Source: Streptomyces sp. NBC_00557
GTDB lineage: Bacteria; Actinomycetota; Actinomycetes; Streptomycetales; Streptomycetaceae
Direction of reading: 5' to 3'
NCBI RefSeq assembly: GCF_036345995.1
Contig: NZ_CP107796.1
Coordinates: 930,001 to 994,000 of the forward strand
Length of the DNA: 64,000 nucleotides
Shown: piece after piece, positions 61,231-64,000 of the stretch
Numbering within the stretch: position 1 is the stretch's first letter
Layout: each line of letters begins with the position of its first letter
Made by a program: the position numbers and the translations under genes
The notes under the pieces: generated by a model
What the model was told of the DNA's origin: nothing
Database searches by the model: none
What the model saw: the letters and a program-made list of their open reading frames with translations, nothing else

Positions 61231-61381
61231 GGGCATGGCCGACAAGGGCATCGGCAAGGGCGGCGACTACGTCGACCAGCGCACCGGGAACAAGTACCAG
61301 TCGCAGGTCGACACCGCGCAGGACAGGATGAGGGACGAGTTCGGCACCCGCCCGAACCAGGACAACCCGCCGCAGTCCTAG
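61187..61381 (+). CDS. MT0933-like antitoxin family protein
   Basis: 64 residues: [53 protein letters not shown]. This matches the small MT0933/Rv0909-type antitoxin family, but no toxin gene follows, so in Streptomyces it may have another role. GAGGAGGG precedes the ATG. The start lies inside the 3' end of the flavin enzyme gene in another frame. Confidence 0.8.
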   Translation: MSFMDRIKGMLKGHEGMADKGIGKGGDYVDQRTGNKYQSQVDTAQDRMRDEFGTRPNQDNPPQS

Positions 61382-61410
61382 TGAACGGGGGCGGGTAGAG
61401 TCTCCCCCCT

Positions 61411-63741
<2,331 letters not shown>

Positions 63742-63754
63742 GACCCTGTCGGCT

Positions 63755-64000
63755 TCAGCCGGCGTCCGAGGGCTTTTCCGGCCGCACGGGATCGGCGAGT
63801 TCCAGATCGGCGATGCGGTCGGCGAACTGTGTGACCCAGTCCGGACGCTCCCAGGCGTAGCTGTAGGCCCAGGGAGCGATCCCCAGGAGCGGGGCAGCAC
63901 CCGGCCTCGCGGCCAGGGGGGAGCCGCGGACGATCTGCAGCATGTTGAGTGAGAAGTCGATGCGGCCACCGGTGGCACGTTGCATGTCCTTCAACCAGTG
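63755..64000 (-). CDS. unknown protein, C-terminal part (cut by window edge)
   Basis: 81 codons enter from the right: HWLKDMQRATGGRIDFSLNM, LQIVRGSPLAARPGAAPLLG, IAPWAYSYAWERPDWVTQFA, DRIADLELADPVRPEKPSDA and a stop at 63755. The first codons at the edge continue the frame beyond the window, so the TTG at 63994 is probably internal. No family is recognised. Convergent with the UvrA-like gene, 13 bp apart. Confidence 0.6.
   Translation of the reverse strand, partial: HWLKDMQRATGGRIDFSLNMLQIVRGSPLAARPGAAPLLGIAPWAYSYAWERPDWVTQFADRIADLELADPVRPEKPSDAG

Overview
The window is chromosomal DNA of a Streptomyces or close relative. The base composition is very GC-rich, many genes start with GTG, and operons are joined by ATGA/GTGA overlaps. 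The gene content also fits this group: ergothioneine operon, SigE-type ECF sigma factor, DeoR/LacI/TetR local regulators, a DasR-like box and NRPS genes. No rRNA, tRNA or CRISPR array was seen.

Region 1 (1-3.2 kb) is host backbone: a cupin-protein fragment, a secreted Pro-rich repeat protein, an ECF sigma factor with a coupled membrane protein, and a pirin-family gene. Region 2 (3.04-19.22 kb) is a decayed integrative island inserted in the 3' end of that pirin gene. It is bounded by an identical 29-bp direct repeat, and the displaced original 3' end of pirin lies just outside the right end. The island holds a cyclo-ligase-like gene, pseudogenes of kdsB and an inositol monophosphatase, an intact IS701-like element with a CTAG target duplication, and two oppositely oriented IS5-type remnants. 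It also holds an operon resembling FxLD RiPP clusters (ABC transporter, FxLD-type methyltransferase fused to a second methyltransferase, methyltransferase-Nudix fusion), a secreted NucA/NucB-type nuclease, a secreted amidase-like protein, a small HTH protein and a broken tyrosine integrase. The island appears immobile by itself.

Region 3 (19.4-26.9 kb) is a probable polyol utilisation locus: 2-hydroxyacid dehydrogenase, histidine phosphatase, two FGGY kinases, a divergent DeoR regulator and a RbtT/DalT-like MFS transporter. A truncated DJ-1/PfpI pseudogene follows. Region 4 (27.3-36.4 kb) is a five-gene minus-strand biosynthetic operon: SbnA and SbnB homologues that make L-2,3-diaminopropionate (Dap), a TauD-type dioxygenase, an NRPS with only the C-lobe of a condensation domain followed by A-T-TE, and a stand-alone membrane protein made of a carrier domain plus a poly-lysine-synthetase (Pls)-like C-terminal region. 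A perfect 17-bp palindrome lies upstream and a strong terminator downstream. This is the best candidate for an undescribed system.

Region 5 (37-64 kb) is mostly house-keeping and small redox/regulatory modules: alpha/beta hydrolase, TPR protein, peptide deformylase, a flavin disulfide reductase, thioredoxin, LacI with an aldehyde dehydrogenase, TetR with an FAD monooxygenase (three phased operators), TetR with a divergent FMN reductase (two GGACC palindromes), ArsR with a divergent MFS gene, amidase, PemK/MazF-like protein and a PARG-like protein. These are followed by egtABCD (ergothioneine), a sugar-binding lipoprotein with a DasR-like box, dodecin, a HAD phosphatase, an LLM-class flavin enzyme, an MT0933-type antitoxin and a short UvrA paralogue.
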